In this document: piece after piece, positions 23,201 through 33,632 of the stretch
Numbering within the stretch: position 1 is the first letter of the stretch
Layout: the number at the start of each line of letters is the position of its first letter
Assembly: GCA_018105865.1 (NCBI GenBank)
Contig: CM030851.1
Coordinates: 9,846,328-9,910,327, forward strand
Origin: Metaphire vulgaris
Taxonomy: Eukaryota > Annelida > Clitellata > Crassiclitellata > Megascolecidae
Direction: 5' to 3'
DNA: 64,000 nt
The notes under the pieces: generated by a model
What the model saw: only the letters and a program-made list of their open reading frames with translations
The model's database searches: none
What the model was told of the DNA's origin: nothing
Translations under genes and position numbers: made by a program

Positions 23201-25680
23201 TAACAATAAATAAGAATATGCATACACCCCCACATACACAGCCACCCACACACAAGCACACCAACATACACACCCACTCACATACCGGGTATATAGCCTT
23301 AACATACAACCGGTCAAGATGGATAATGGATATCCAATAATGAATTTGTATGATTACCGACCTTTTTGAACGGGCTGATAAAGCTGGTAAGACAGACAAT
23401 CCCTCCGTCTGCAAAAAGTTTTGCCACCTCTGAAACTCTGCGTATATTTTCTTCACGGTCGGTAGGACTAAAACCGAGGTTGGAATTGAGACCGTGGCGG
23501 ATGTTGTCTCCATCCAGACTGTAGGTTGGTATTCCCTGGCTGATGAGAAAATCTTCCATCGCAAAGGAAATTGTTGTCTTACCTGCACCAGACAGTCCTA
23601 CAAAAGCAAATGGCCTCATTGAAGAAAATGCTGAAAATATTTTACTCTCAAAATTAGTCAAGAAGAGAGAGACACCATACTGCAATTACAGTAAAGTAAA
23701 TTATTATTATTATTATTGTAATGTAATGTAACAAAATATTTGTATAGCGCCTCTTCTGAAAAATCACTCAGAAGCGCTCCCACAGCAAATTACTGTATAT
23801 TGACAAAGAGATAAGTTTTAAGTCATTTCAAAAAAATTATTTATTATTTATTATTGTCATTATTATTATTATTATTAGTAGTAGTAGTAGTAATAGTAGT
23901 AGTAGTAGTAGTAGTATTGTTGTTGTTGAGACAATTTTTATAGCCCAGTGGGCATGGCAAAGGCAAAAGTCACGGGTGCTTAACAAACATCACTTGTAGG
24001 ATATGTTTAAAAAGAGTCTTTAAGTTCTTCAAGAATAACATAACAGAGTTAGATTTTTTAATGTTTTCAGGCAATGAATTCCATAGAATTGGATTGCCGC
24101 CTATCTGTAGCCGAACTTTTGCAGTTTTGCCAGAGGAGGGACAAGTGGCTGAACATGAATGTGACTATACATAATTAGCGATTTCAACAAACACAATCTG
24201 ATTACTTTGCAAGAATTCCAACCATGAATCTGATGTTACCCATTTTTTAAAAAATAAAGAATGGGTTCTATTGATAGAGGAATTTGAGTTTTTAGCCCTG
24301 GAAGAAAGTCCTGAAAGACGACCATGCCATAGCAGACAAAAGAAGTCCAGGCTACAGTAGCAGAAAGAGTAGTCTAAATTGCAGGACTGCAGCTCTTTGG
24401 CCTACTTTCATAAACTCTCTCTCTCCCCTTGTCAGAGATGTGATTATTTAATTGAAAATGCCACAGTTTGCTAATTAAACTCTACAGATTCAAAAAACCC
24501 CTTAACTGGGCAACTATTTGTAACTCAATGTAAAATGGATCTTTAAGCATATACTGAGTAATGATAGGTCCACTATTATAATTATAAATCTAACCGACAG
24601 CCAAGAGAACTTCTGGAAATGTAATTTTGGCTTGCACAAAAAACAATAACTACAAGAATTATACAAAAATTCTAACAAATACTATTACACACCTCTCAGG
24701 TGCACAGTTCGATTGCAAGACACTTCTAAATGGCACTTTTCCGAGCTGTCGTGCATTCTTATAGCTCAACTTTACCAATGGCTTTAAAATTAAAACAACA
24801 AATAACAAACAAGAATTATCATTTGAAAATTAGATAAAAATTACAATTGGAAAGGAACATCAAACTATCCACCTGTAAACCAAATTGTGCAACCGCGAAA
24901 TCCTCCTCTCTGGCCAAGTACCTGGCCTCTCTTTGCTCGAGATACGTGTTGTGGTTGGTATACTACGTTTGTAGCTTTATCCATCGTCTAAAAATATACA
25001 ATCAGTTTTACAAAGCTCTGAAGTGCCACGGCCACTGAATGCTTAACCTTAAATTTAACACATAAATGAGTAACAGTAACACAAATGTAATGAGTAACAC
25101 AAATGAGTAACACAAATGTAACTCATGGGAGATTGTTCAGAAATTATCTAAACAAGTGAGGACACATACTGATGGGCAGAACAGTCTCTCTGATTTTGTA
25201 AAATACAAATTTTCCTTCACACCACTTTCTTGATGCAAAACAGGTCACCATCATATTTCTATAGAAGACCTGCTACTTTTCTTGCTAAAGTCAGAGAGTT
25301 GTAGTATGCCAAAATATCCATGACTAATCATACCTTATACAGTCATAATCATATAAAATCATGGGGAAGCATCATTACATTACCAGTGAGTTCCTTCATA
25401 TCATTGGTGATAACTTCTATTTTGTAAGATTCAGCACATGGCAATATCCTGTCTGACTTCATCAGCTGCAATTAATTTTCCCTATTGACAGCCAAAGAGG
25501 TTGACCACATGACCTTATGGGTAATTGCAACATTGAAAACTGCTCGGGTGCATTTGATAGGAATGAGTATTTCTCAGAATAGCTGAGCACTGGATCATCA
25601 TGCAACCTAATAAATACCACACTACTACTACTGCTACAATGACAACAATTACTACTACTACTGCTGCTACTACTACCAAT

Positions 25681-25720
<40 letters not shown>

Positions 25721-25871
25721 TAATAATAATAATAATGATAAGAGAAGAAAATACAGAGATAAAGAAGAGGAAGAGGAGGAAACAAAGAAGCAGTATAATT
25801 ACAAAGAATTCTTAGCATATGAGGTGAGAAATTTGGTAGCAGTAGTAGTAGTAGTAGTAGTAGTGGTGGCG

Positions 25872-25914
<43 letters not shown>

Positions 25915-25932
25915 TAGTGGTGGTGGTGGGGC

Positions 25933-26025
<93 letters not shown>

Positions 26026-29000
26026 CAGCAGCAGCAGCAGCAGCAGAAGCAGAAGTAGTAGAAGCAGCAGCAGCAAAAACAACAACGATGATGATGATGA
26101 AGAAGATGATGAAGAAAAAGAGGAAGAAGAAAAAAGACTACATGGTGAAAAATTTGCCATTAAGACTGCTGTAGAGTAACAAATTATGTTTAAATGTCTA
26201 TAGCCTTGAGCTTTCTCCATCTCAATATCATGTTGCTGAAAGTGGTTGGTTGGCAGACTGAAAAGATTTTCAGCCTCGGGAAATACTGTAACACTACACA
26301 GAGATTAAACTGTCTGCAATGAAGTAACACTAGATCACAAATCACTTCCAAGGGAACCAGACTGCAAATTTACCAGTCTTTGATTACTTTGGGTGGGAAA
26401 CCCAAATGCGGATATCTTTAGATAAAAGATAACGTGCAGCTACCTACAACTGTATGGAATAGATGCAAGAATTAGAACAAAACAATATATAACTGGCAAG
26501 TTGAGAGTCCAATCTGGAGAGAATGTAAGACATCCCTGTGAAATATTACTTTATCACAGCATCTGATACTTACCAATACCAGAGCTAGCCTACTGGTAAA
26601 TGGTATATGGCCAAAGTACAGGGTGACACCAAAAAAACGGACTACAGGTAGTTACATTTAGGTTTGCATTTAATATAGTCTGTTTTTTGTGCCACCCTGT
26701 ATAAAGGCCAAAGGCAGTGCAAATTGCTATTAACATAACTGTCTCTGGCTTGCTTTTAGCCAAACAATTCAAACACGTGATTGGGCAAAAGGAATTCAAA
26801 GTTATCATTTTTACACACACAAAAAGATTCATCAGAAAAAATAAAAATCAAAGCACATTATTTGTTTCAGATATAAAGCAAAATTTTGGCAATATCAGAC
26901 CTACCGGTAATAGTCACAGAAGACACAAACACAGATCTAATAGAATCATTAATTAATTATCAACAGTTGATTTTAGAAAGTGGTGAGAGTTGGACTCTTC
27001 CCAACCCAAAATATTCCCAAAATTTTCTCATTCTATTCTCCGAGATAAAGTCACAATTTTTCGCCCAAGCGTATCAAACATTGACAATGGGAAGACTGAA
27101 AAACATTTGGAACTTTTATTAAAGAAATTAAAAAGTAAAAATTATAGCCACTATCCAAATATACAACATCATAGTTGTCCTGCAAATACTATATGGATTG
27201 AAAACCTTGGTTATCAAAAGAGAAGATGAAAAAAGGCTACTGGTACTTGTTGCAGAAATGAACTGCCTAAGAAGAATTCTTGGAGTGAACAGATTACAAA
27301 AACTTAGAAATGAAGATATACGACAGTGGATGGGGCTAAATCAGTGGTTCCCAACCTTTTTTGGTTGGCACACCCCTTCAGAAGCTTTTCAAAAATCCGT
27401 GTACCCCTAATTTTCAAAGTAAAGTTAACCCTTTCACTCACTGCATACTATCTAAGTTACAGAAAGCTACGTCGTCATTAAATTGCAATAAAAGTGAGAG
27501 GTGACTCATTTTGAATGCTGTAAAGCAAAATCAAGACATGCTATAATTTGAATATTCTAGAAGGATTTTAAGCAATGAAAATAAGGACACACAAAAATGT
27601 GGTTTTCGTCAGAAAACCACATTTTTTCAAATGTGGTTTTTGTTCAATAGGCCTACGCTGAAATTTTTGCATAGCTACACGTAGTACACGTCTACTGTTC
27701 AATACTCCCTCAATTGGCTTCTGTCACATCACAAACCGAATCAATTTTATAATTTTTTTGTTGTCTATAAAACCTGTGATACAAGACACGGCTCATCCCT
27801 CGATCAACTTACAGTAGTTGTATTTCACGTAATAGGCCAACTGGTGTAACTTTCATTAATTTTATTGACGTCCCACAATCTCACAGTCATTGGGGTTACT
27901 GTAGTTGTTTGTCAGTGTCATCCCCTATAAAATCAATTCAATGTGCGACAGAAGCCAGTAGAAAGAATACTGAACAGTCAATGTATAAACATGTAAAAAT
28001 TTCAGTGAATTGAACAAATTCTCGAACGAAAACCAAGTTTGCGTTTGTCCTCGTCTTAATTGCTTCAAATCCTACTAGAATAAATAATATCGCTTGTCTC
28101 AATTTTGCTCTACAGCATTCGAAATGGGGCACCTCTCACTTTTATTACAATTTATTCACGATGTATGTAGTGAGCGAAATGGTTAAGAAAGCAGACTTTG
28201 GATGTTGAAAGCACAAACATTTAATATCTTGATTGTAAAATTGGAATAATCTCTTAAAACCTAATCAGACTGCATTAGAATTAATCATTAATTACTAATT
28301 AGAAATCAAAGTAACCTATTTGCAATATTTGAGGATAAAATTGCATATTGGTGAAATAAAAACAATGAACTGGCTTGTATTCTTGTCACCAGTTTACTTA
28401 AATTTGATAGGTTAAAGGGAAGGGTGATGGGTTAGAAGAGTCCAAAAGGCTTTTTTCTCATCATTGCATTTGGAGGAATATCAAATCAACTCACAATTTC
28501 ATAGAACTTTTGTAAATATTGTGACATTTTTGCTATCAGATATCAATGCATACGAAATCTGCTGCCTTTTGTGTACCTCCTGAAAAGTCCATATTGTACC
28601 CCCGGGGGTATGCATGCCACCGTTTGGGAACCACTTGGCTAAAGAATACCATCATGAACAATTTCAGAAAAAAAGAGGCTAACATGGAACGGACAGGTAA
28701 ACAGGATCGAAGACTCAAGACTTCCCAAAAAAACACCCTACAGTCTACACGTACAAGGAAGGTCAAAAAGGAAGAGGCAGGCCCAGAAAAAGGATAGACA
28801 ATATTAACCCTTTATCCGTTCATTTATTTGTAACATAATGTAAAATGGACGAGTATTCTTAGGGCAAACAGGAAAAGGGTTAAAGAAGATCTGAAAGAGA
28901 AATAACTGACAAATTGCAGAAAGTAGAAATTTAACATCTGACAAAAGGGCCTGGAAATGTTTTCTGGCTAACTAATGAGTTGGCATAGAGTAATAGAGTA

Positions 29001-31275
29001 CAGCTGTGTGAAAAAGTCCTGCATGTTTCACGTTTCACGCTCCTCACAAAAATTTTGTTGTGAGGATCCATAAGGCAATCACACAATAATTAGCGAATTC
29101 TTTACCAAAAACATCAATACCCGTTGAAATATATTGAGATTTGCATATCCTAAATCATTAATGGTTATTCAGATATATTCATAAAAAACAAAAATCCAAA
29201 AATCCTATAAACGTGCAGGACTTTTTCACCCAGCTGTAATAATGATGATGATGACGATGATGATGATGTCTATCCTATCATCAAAAGGGGTGAATCATGG
29301 AAAGCTTTTCTGTGAATACTTCAATTTCTCATCAATCCGCCAGTGAACCTTTCTATAAAAACTGCATTAATAGGAAAATCTAATACTACCAACATAATTG
29401 TGAGAAATCTGAGTGCAAGACTTTATGGCCCTATGAATCACCATTTGCCTGCACTCTAATCATGCAACCTTTTAAAAGTCTCGAGTACTGTAATAGCTGC
29501 TTTTCACGACATATGCCAGCATTGCCAGGGCTATTCAAATGGCAGCCAAATCTGGCTCGCCAAGAGTGCGAAAAGGTACTGAAATGATACCCGGTAAATA
29601 AAACTTTTTTTTATAATACTTGTGAAATATTTTTTAAAATCTTCTTTTCAACTTACCTGTTTCTGTTGTTTGAGAACTACTTTTGTAGCTAATATATAAT
29701 TTTTAAGAAATTACTGTACTGTTTTAAGAAATTACTGTACTGTTTTTCTTATGCTGACATACAGTGTGAATACAGGAAACTGACAGAGTGTGTGCATACC
29801 ACGGTGATAAATGACAACTATTGATTAAAAAAAACACCTGGCCATCAGGCACCAGCCACAAAAAACTTTGGCCTTCCATAAAACTTAACAGAATACCTCT
29901 GTTATATGCAGCTATATGCATGGAAGTTGGCAAGTACCAAAAAGAACCATTGTACTTATACACTGTACTTCAAATAAACTTCATCTTTTCAAAGTCATTC
30001 CATCCATTAACGTTGGCAGAAATGAACTGATTTAGAGGAATAGCAGGAGTAAGCAGAAAACAAAGAATAAGAAACAAAATGACAGAGCAAAAAGAAACGA
30101 TACTTGAATCAATACAGAAACTACAACTGAAATGGTTTGGTCATGTTGAAAGAATGAAGGAAGAAAGACTACCAAAGAAAGCACCATACCCAAAAAATTA
30201 TCATATGTTTTGCACAAATATTAGGACTAATCCCAGCCTGATTAGATGGGCTACACCTAGTACACCCCTAGGACCCTCTCTAATGGCTATGCCACCAATG
30301 TTTCCGCTATAAAACTTAAAGTTATAATAGAGTGAGTTGGCTTAGGAATCTTCTTCGTCAGGTTTATTGTCACTTTGGTCGAGAATATTTTCAACATTTT
30401 TCTTAAAAGTTTTGAAATTATGTGAGATGGGAATTTGGTGAGATGAGAATTTGACAAGATAGGAATTTAGCGATATGGGATTCGGCAAAATGGGAGGACA
30501 CCGTTAATTACTGGGAAGGGCTTGCAGTCTAGTTGGTTTGTACTGAGCAAATCTAACCATTGTCCAATGATAGTGAAAGGGGCAGTTGGTCACTTTTTAG
30601 CATACATAACTCTTGACAGCTTTCCAAAAAGTTCATAAATTCTGGATTTGGTCACCAACACATATACTGTACAGTCTAGTCATATGAAAATAGAGAAAAC
30701 ACAAGCAGAAGCGTGCAAAACGTTGGCATTGAATAAGTAATGGCACACACAGATTTGTGTAAGCCATAAAATACCATGGATATGTATGTTACTGTGAAAC
30801 ACAAATCTATATCATTTTAAAAATCCATTGTAAGATAAGCATGTCTTTGATATCTTAAGATATATCCGACAAGTTCTTCAGTTCTGTTTTCATAAAGTGC
30901 TGTAGATTTTGAAAATTATCTTATACTGCCTCAATAGTTCATTCGGCAGAGTTTCATAGAAGTTGATTGATTGACTGATTGGATTAAAACTCTTACCCGA
31001 ACCTCCGAAAATTGATCTAATTGTTAGTGTACCGATCAGTGAACTGCCACAGGTACGAGACTGGCAACCATCGAATGATGTCCAGTTCATTCAATAATGG
31101 CGCTATAGAAGTTCCTTTGCCGTGATCGCATCTCACAGTGCGTCCGTTGATTGGAAAAAACATGTTGCCGGTGGTCGCACGGTTAATCGAGTAACTGATC
31201 ATTAAATAGCATTAAAAGACGATTTGTGAGACTCACTGTGGAAATACCAACGGTTGGTTGATCGCCCGATGCCAT
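13960..31275 (-). CDS. PAPSS: Bifunctional PAPS synthase (APS kinase + ATP sulfurylase), complete 12-exon gene
   Basis: Makes the sulfate donor PAPS in two steps: ATP sulfurylase forms APS from ATP and sulfate, then APS kinase phosphorylates APS. Joining exons 31275-31237, 24987-24873, 23597-23362, 22023-21885, 20932-20814, 19165-19052, 16794-16477, 16310-16179, 15865-15736, 15389-15247, 14775-14649 and 14211-13960 gives about 620 aa; vertebrate PAPSS1/2 are of similar length (~615-624). The kinase comes first (P-loop GLSGAGKTT, then [11 protein letters not shown] and [13 protein letters not shown]), then the sulfurylase ([10 protein letters not shown] active site, GRDPAGM, ISGTKMR near the C-terminus). 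Every junction is phase-consistent with GT-AG borders. Exon 11 carries one extra base that shifts the frame. The start ATG lies in a 13-codon first exon ending exactly at a GTGAGT donor. Introns hold MITEs, a hAT transposase relic and LINE fragments. Confidence 0.95.
14649..14775 (-). CDS. PAPSS: PAPSS coding exon 11, with a 1-bp frameshift
   Basis: The exon begins VQWHA and then resumes, in the next frame, [19 protein letters not shown] and [12 protein letters not shown]. One extra A/T in TTAA at about 14759-14762 (GCTTAAGG on the minus strand where GCTAAGG is expected) creates an in-frame TAA directly after VQWHA. All else is intact, so a sequencing or assembly indel is likelier than a dead gene. 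Donor AAA|GTATGC. Confidence 0.93.
15247..15389 (-). CDS. PAPSS: PAPSS coding exon 10
   Basis: [17 protein letters not shown] to [14 protein letters not shown], strongly conserved in PAPSS and ATP sulfurylases. Donor GAG|GTGAGC, phase 0. Confidence 0.97.
15736..15865 (-). CDS. PAPSS: PAPSS coding exon 9 (sulfurylase active site)
   Basis: [20 protein letters not shown] carries the QXRN and HNGH ATP-binding motif; it continues [14 protein letters not shown]. Donor G|GTATTT. Confidence 0.97.
16179..16310 (-). CDS. PAPSS: PAPSS coding exon 8
   Basis: [33 protein letters not shown] in pieces: the GDWLIGGDL..YWNDGLDQYRLTP segment of the family. Acceptor CACAG, donor AAT|GTAAAT. Confidence 0.96.
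16477..16794 (-). CDS. PAPSS: PAPSS coding exon 7 (ATP sulfurylase N-part)
   Basis: [27 protein letters not shown], then [18 protein letters not shown] to HPYVK: the PUA-like and catalytic N-part of the sulfurylase. At 106 codons it is the largest exon; both ends are phase 0. Confidence 0.97.
16862..16975 (-). mobile_element. Partial copy of the CAGGGTTTAA MITE family
   Basis: Reverse-oriented and truncated relative of the elements at 13000 and 18739 (shares CTGCTGTTAGTTGATGTAG and CCTGGAAACGGCC). It lies just upstream of PAPSS exon 7. Confidence 0.75.
17396..17625 (+). pseudogene. hAT-type transposase relic with BED-like zinc finger
   Basis: Reads [20 protein letters not shown], then LMCLICRES and, after a frameshift and stop, [18 protein letters not shown]. 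The C-x2-C...H-Y-E-T-K-H pattern and [16 protein letters not shown] are characteristic of the N-terminal BED-like finger in GTF2IRD2/SCAND3-type domesticated and mobile hAT proteins. It lies within a PAPSS intron on the opposite strand and is clearly broken. Confidence 0.75.
18530..18700 (+). repeat. tRNA-derived SINE-like repeat
   Basis: CTGGTTAGGACTCTTACCAT resembles an A-box half, and ACAGGTTCGATTCTGACCCC a B-box/T-arm. It resembles the copy at 44411-44640 (CTTACCATACAAT, then GGGT/GGTTCGATTC). Within a PAPSS intron. Confidence 0.65.
18739..18925. mobile_element. hAT-like MITE (CAGGGTTTAATCTAG ends), copy 2
   Basis: Begins CAGGGTTTAATCTAGGC, ends GTCTAGATTAAACACAG and is flanked by a perfect 8-bp duplication ACTCAGTA (18731-18738 and 18926-18933). 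Same family as 13000-13161. Confidence 0.9.
19052..19165 (-). CDS. PAPSS: PAPSS coding exon 6 (linker)
   Basis: [16 protein letters not shown], then [12 protein letters not shown]: the ..IKELFVP..AETLPSLSI linker that opens the sulfurylase half. Acceptor TTTTTAG, donor GAT|GTACGT, phase 0. Confidence 0.92.
20489..20552. repeat. Short tandem duplication (AATTTGGAACAATCAAACAATTAACCC)
   Basis: Two nearly perfect copies about 38 bp apart in a PAPSS intron. Confidence 0.85.
20814..20932 (-). CDS. PAPSS: PAPSS coding exon 5
   Basis: [16 protein letters not shown], then [13 protein letters not shown]: the end of the kinase domain and start of the linker (FTGIDSEYEKPEAPEL in the family). Donor CAG|GTGAGA, phase 0. 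Confidence 0.96.
21885..22023 (-). CDS. PAPSS: PAPSS coding exon 4 (APS kinase)
   Basis: [21 protein letters not shown] through [16 protein letters not shown]: the RDPKGLYKKARAGEIKG motif of APS kinase. Acceptor CAG, donor G|GTATGT. Confidence 0.96.
23362..23597 (-). CDS. PAPSS: PAPSS coding exon 3 (APS kinase core)
   Basis: Carries the Walker A LSGAGKTT, the [11 protein letters not shown] motif, [20 protein letters not shown] and TSFISPF, all hallmark APS-kinase elements. Acceptor TTTGTAG; donor AAG|GTCGGT, phase 0. Confidence 0.97.
23700..23930. repeat. (TTA)n / (TAG)n microsatellites with retroelement-like flank
   Basis: TTATTATTA at 23700-23716 and 23860-23875 runs into TAGTAG to 23915. 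The flanks (TATAGCGCCTC, GAAGCGCT, AATTCCATAGAATTGG at 24075) look like 3' ends of decayed non-LTR elements, but no protein remains. Confidence 0.6.
24693..24756 (-). CDS. Candidate alternative first exon of PAPSS
   Basis: An ATG at 24756 opens [12 protein letters not shown] then SCNRTVHLR (21 codons) and ends AGAG|GTGTGT, a good donor. Its 64 bases leave one G, exactly the phase needed to join exon 3 (G|GA CTG TCT, giving LRGLSGAGK). Using it would bypass exons 1 and 2 and replace the conserved HVSR..RGGFRG segment, so it may be non-functional or chance. Inference only. Confidence 0.2.
24873..24987 (-). CDS. PAPSS: PAPSS coding exon 2
   Basis: [11 protein letters not shown], then [19 protein letters not shown] and CTIWFTG; matches the [23 protein letters not shown] stretch of PAPSS just before the P-loop. 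Acceptor TTTTTAG, donor CAG|GTGGAT; ends after the first base of the Gly codon that starts the P-loop. Confidence 0.95.
25620..26110. repeat. Cluster of (TAC)n, (TAG)n, (CAG)n microsatellites
   Basis: ACTACTACT arrays at 25620-25735 and TAGTAG/TGG/CAG arrays at 25839-26110, in opposite senses, separated by about 100 bp of purine-rich DNA. Long Leu/Thr/Ser-rich frames across it are artefacts. In the first PAPSS intron. Confidence 0.95.
26619..26699. mobile_element. mariner-type MITE, 81 bp
   Basis: Inverted ends CAGGGTGACACCAAAAAAAC and GTTTTTTGTGCCACCCTG with a TA duplication on each side. The ACAGGGTG...CAAAAAA end is typical of mariner-family non-autonomous elements. Confidence 0.85.
27342..28636. 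mobile_element. Non-autonomous hAT element, 1.3 kb
   Basis: Ends CAGTGGTTCCCAACC and TTTGGGAACCACTT are inverted repeats of the common hAT type. Flanks GGCTAAAT (27334-27341) and GGCTAAAG (28637-28644) form a 7/8 target-site duplication. No transposase remains; the interior is mostly a second, foldback element. Confidence 0.85.
27425..28186. mobile_element. Foldback element with ~300-bp arms and TTAA ends
   Basis: The left arm (27425 to about 27745) matches the reverse complement of the right arm (28186 to about 27890). Shared words include AAAAGTGAGAGGTG, GCAAAAT, AGGATTT, GGTTTTCGT, GTTCAAT, CTGAAATTTTT and TGGCTTCTGTC. Both ends read TTAACCMTTTC, compatible with a piggyBac-like TTAA target. 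The loop is about 145 bp. No coding potential. Confidence 0.8.
28804..28883. mobile_element. piggyBac-type MITE, ~80 bp
   Basis: TTAACCCTTTATCC ... GGAAAAGGGTTAA with core TTTGTAACATAATGTAAAATGGA; same subfamily as the copy at 48678-48827. Confidence 0.75.
30010..30190 (+). mobile_element. LINE ORF2 C-terminal fragment
   Basis: Reads [19 protein letters not shown] then [20 protein letters not shown]. The LxWFGHVxRMxxxRLPK signature is the post-RT tail of RTE/Jockey-type LINEs. In PAPSS intron 1, plus strand. Confidence 0.75.
31237..31275 (-). CDS. PAPSS: PAPSS coding exon 1
   Basis: [13 protein letters not shown], 13 codons, then donor GTGAGT. It ends in phase 0 and joins in frame to exon 2. 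The N-terminus is variable in the family, so this exon rests on its ATG, phase and donor. No TATA box is evident upstream. Confidence 0.75.
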
Positions 31276-31650
31276 TCCGGCGAATACAACGACGAATTAA
31301 AGCGTTTAAACAGCCACCGCTGCTCTTATCTGGTTGCCAGATTGTTGTTCAAGTGCCGCTACTATTATTCTGCAGTCCAATGCAAAGAGCCACTTTAATA
31401 TAGCTGCCAGTGGCGCCACCTGGATTAAAGTGGATTTAGATTCAAGAAACGAAATTAGGTACCACTCGTGTATTCATGTAATGTAATTCTGTCCCTATTT
31501 TATATTACCAGAAGGCTATTATATTAAATAAAATAATATAATGCATACATTTCTGACACAGTTAGAAAACGCCAGAAGTGTAATTTAAACCGAACAACTC
31601 TCTTTCCTTTTTGCTCAAGAATAATTCCATATGTAGGCTACCGTATGGCC

Positions 31651-31971
31651 CAGTGTTTCCCAAACTGTGGGTCCAGGGCTATTTCTAGAATTATCAATGG
31701 GGGTCGGTAAATTTTGGGGGTCTCGGGGTAGCGCGAAATTAGATTCAAACGCGTCACTTTCTAACCAGTACTAGTGTCGCAAGCCTGAAAATTGCAAGTA
31801 GGCTTTGGTTTTAAGAAATGTATATGCCTGCAAATCCTCCACATACGGCTTATGTTAAAGTTTAAGTTAGTGTTTTATCCAATAATTATTTAGTTGACAA
31901 GTTTGCAGAGTCGCGGCATGTTACAACGCTGCTGAAGTGTGCCTCAGTTCCAAAAAGTTTGGGAAACCCTG
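31651..31971. mobile_element. hAT-like MITE (CAGTGTTTCCCAAACT ends)
   Basis: Inverted ends CAGTGTTTCCCAAACT and AGTTTGGGAAACCCTG. A decayed second copy of its right half (GAGTCGCGGCACGTTACAA, GTTCCAAAATGTTTAGGAAA) lies at 32394-32455. No matching 8-bp flanks were seen. Confidence 0.75.
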
Positions 31972-32566
31972 GCCCATAGTACTTTTTAAAATTAATCTTT
32001 TTTCGCAATAACGCGAATAAGCGTATTCCAACCATTTTGCTCTGAAACTCCACTAACAATTAAAAGGAATCGGAATTTCTTCGCTAGAGACGTCGTCACC
32101 TGCCGGTTAAGCGAATTTGCCAAACTCATAGGACATTTAAGACGCTTAAGAAAGGTATGTTACTGGCAACATTTAAAAAAAGATAACTTTCACTAAATTT
32201 CACTGCCTGTTTCTCTCCTTTTGCCATATTTGACAAAGACAAGGATAAATTTACCTAATATATTTATTGCCGTATTTTCATTCAAATTTAATCAGAGCTT
32301 TTGTTTGGCATTTATTCAAAACTCATATATTTCTTTTTCAACTAACGTTCACCAGATGGCCTAATGCATTAAAAAAATATTACGTGCTATGATTAGAGTC
32401 GCGGCACGTTACAAAACCGCTGCAGTGGGTCGCGGTTCCAAAATGTTTAGGAAAGAAACTGTCGTATGCAACAACGTTCTGTTAGAATAGGATTGTTCAG
32501 CCACATTCACGCACAGCAGGTGACTTCTGTCATCGTCGAATTAGCTTAGGTTTCATGGCGCGATTT

Positions 32567-32731
32567 AAGGGCTGTCCATAAATTACGTCAACAAATTAGG
32601 GAGAGGGGTTTGAAAAAGTTTGACAGTTGTTGACAGGGGGAGGGGCGAGTCAAGAGAAGTTGACATCAACAATTTCATTTATTTTACAAATGATAAAAAA
32701 ATAGGACATTTCATGGAATAATATTTATTAC

Positions 32732-32745
<14 letters not shown>
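32567..32745. repeat. Dispersed repeat, GTCCATAAATTACGTCAA family
   Basis: Second copy of the repeat at 10143-10310, sharing AGGGGTTTGAAAAAGTTT, GAGTCAAGAGAAGTTGAC and ATTTCATGGAATA, followed by an (AAT)n run. Confidence 0.75.
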
Positions 32746-32765
<20 letters not shown>

Positions 32766-33170
32766 TGATTTTAAGTGGTTAGGAATATGGTGAAATTAGA
32801 AATACCTCTTGCAAAACAGCATGTGAAGGAATGGTGACCAGAAAGGAAGTGAAACGTGCTTTTATATAGTAGTCTACAGTACAATCTATAAGTGAATCTG
32901 CACAGAATGGCTTTAGATGAAGATCAACAGACAGTTCGAAGTTTCTGCATATTACCACTGGCTACGTGACTGCACTTAGAAGACAGTAAAAGCATGGACT
33001 GGTGACAGACGACAATAGTATGGTAATAACAGGGGTTTTCACACAGGCTTACTTAGCCTCCTAAACCACTTTTAATCACATTATTATTATTATTATTAAT
33101 GGCAGATTAAGGTACCAGTACATCACACAAGACAGCCAACAGGGATTTAGTAATTCATTTCAATCTTATC

Positions 33171-33250
33171 TTAACCCCTTAACTGGGGACCCCGGATATA
33201 TCCATTCATTTTACATTGAGTTACAGTTAAATACTCAGTTAAGGGGTTAA
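33171..33250. mobile_element. piggyBac-type MITE, TTAACCCCTTAACTG ends
   Basis: TTAACCCCTTAACTGGGGAC at one end and CTCAGTTAAGGGGTTAA at the other. It differs by only a few bases from 4982-5065 about 28 kb away, so both copies are young. Confidence 0.8.
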
Positions 33251-33632
33251 TCATAATAGTTAAGGTACATTTCTGCCTTTTTTATTAAGGAAACACAATT
33301 CCCTGTAATATAATTAATTCAAATATTCTATCATAACACTATCAGAGGCTTTTAAGCCAGACTGATTAATCAAGTTGAATAAATTCATGCGAAAGTTTTC
33401 AAATCATGTATTTCTGCTCTATAACATAAAAATACAAAACCTCATGAAACATCGCTAGGATACTTTTAAAAGACAAGGTCATTGATTTGCTCATCAATTA
33501 ATTAATTGTTTTCAGACAAATATTATATATCTGCATGATGGCCCATATACATCAATAGACCATAATGTAAGATAATAATAGCAATTAAAGATACATAGCA
33601 CGAATTGTGAACTGCTGGAAACACCTCAAAAC

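Larger units (their letters stand above)
27170..28800 (+). mobile_element. Non-LTR retrotransposon 3' fragment split by a hAT insertion
   Basis: 27170-27341 reads LYGLKTLV..., [20 protein letters not shown] and RNEDIRQWM, the region after the reverse transcriptase in RTE/Jockey-like LINEs. After a 1.3-kb hAT insertion (27342-28636) the same sense continues to [18 protein letters not shown] at about 28752-28805, the usual C-terminal GRGRPRK signature. Frames are broken. In PAPSS intron 1. Confidence 0.75.

Noticed and set aside
25720..26220. 166-aa Leu/Thr-rich minus-strand frame
   Set aside because: It is a translation of trinucleotide microsatellites.
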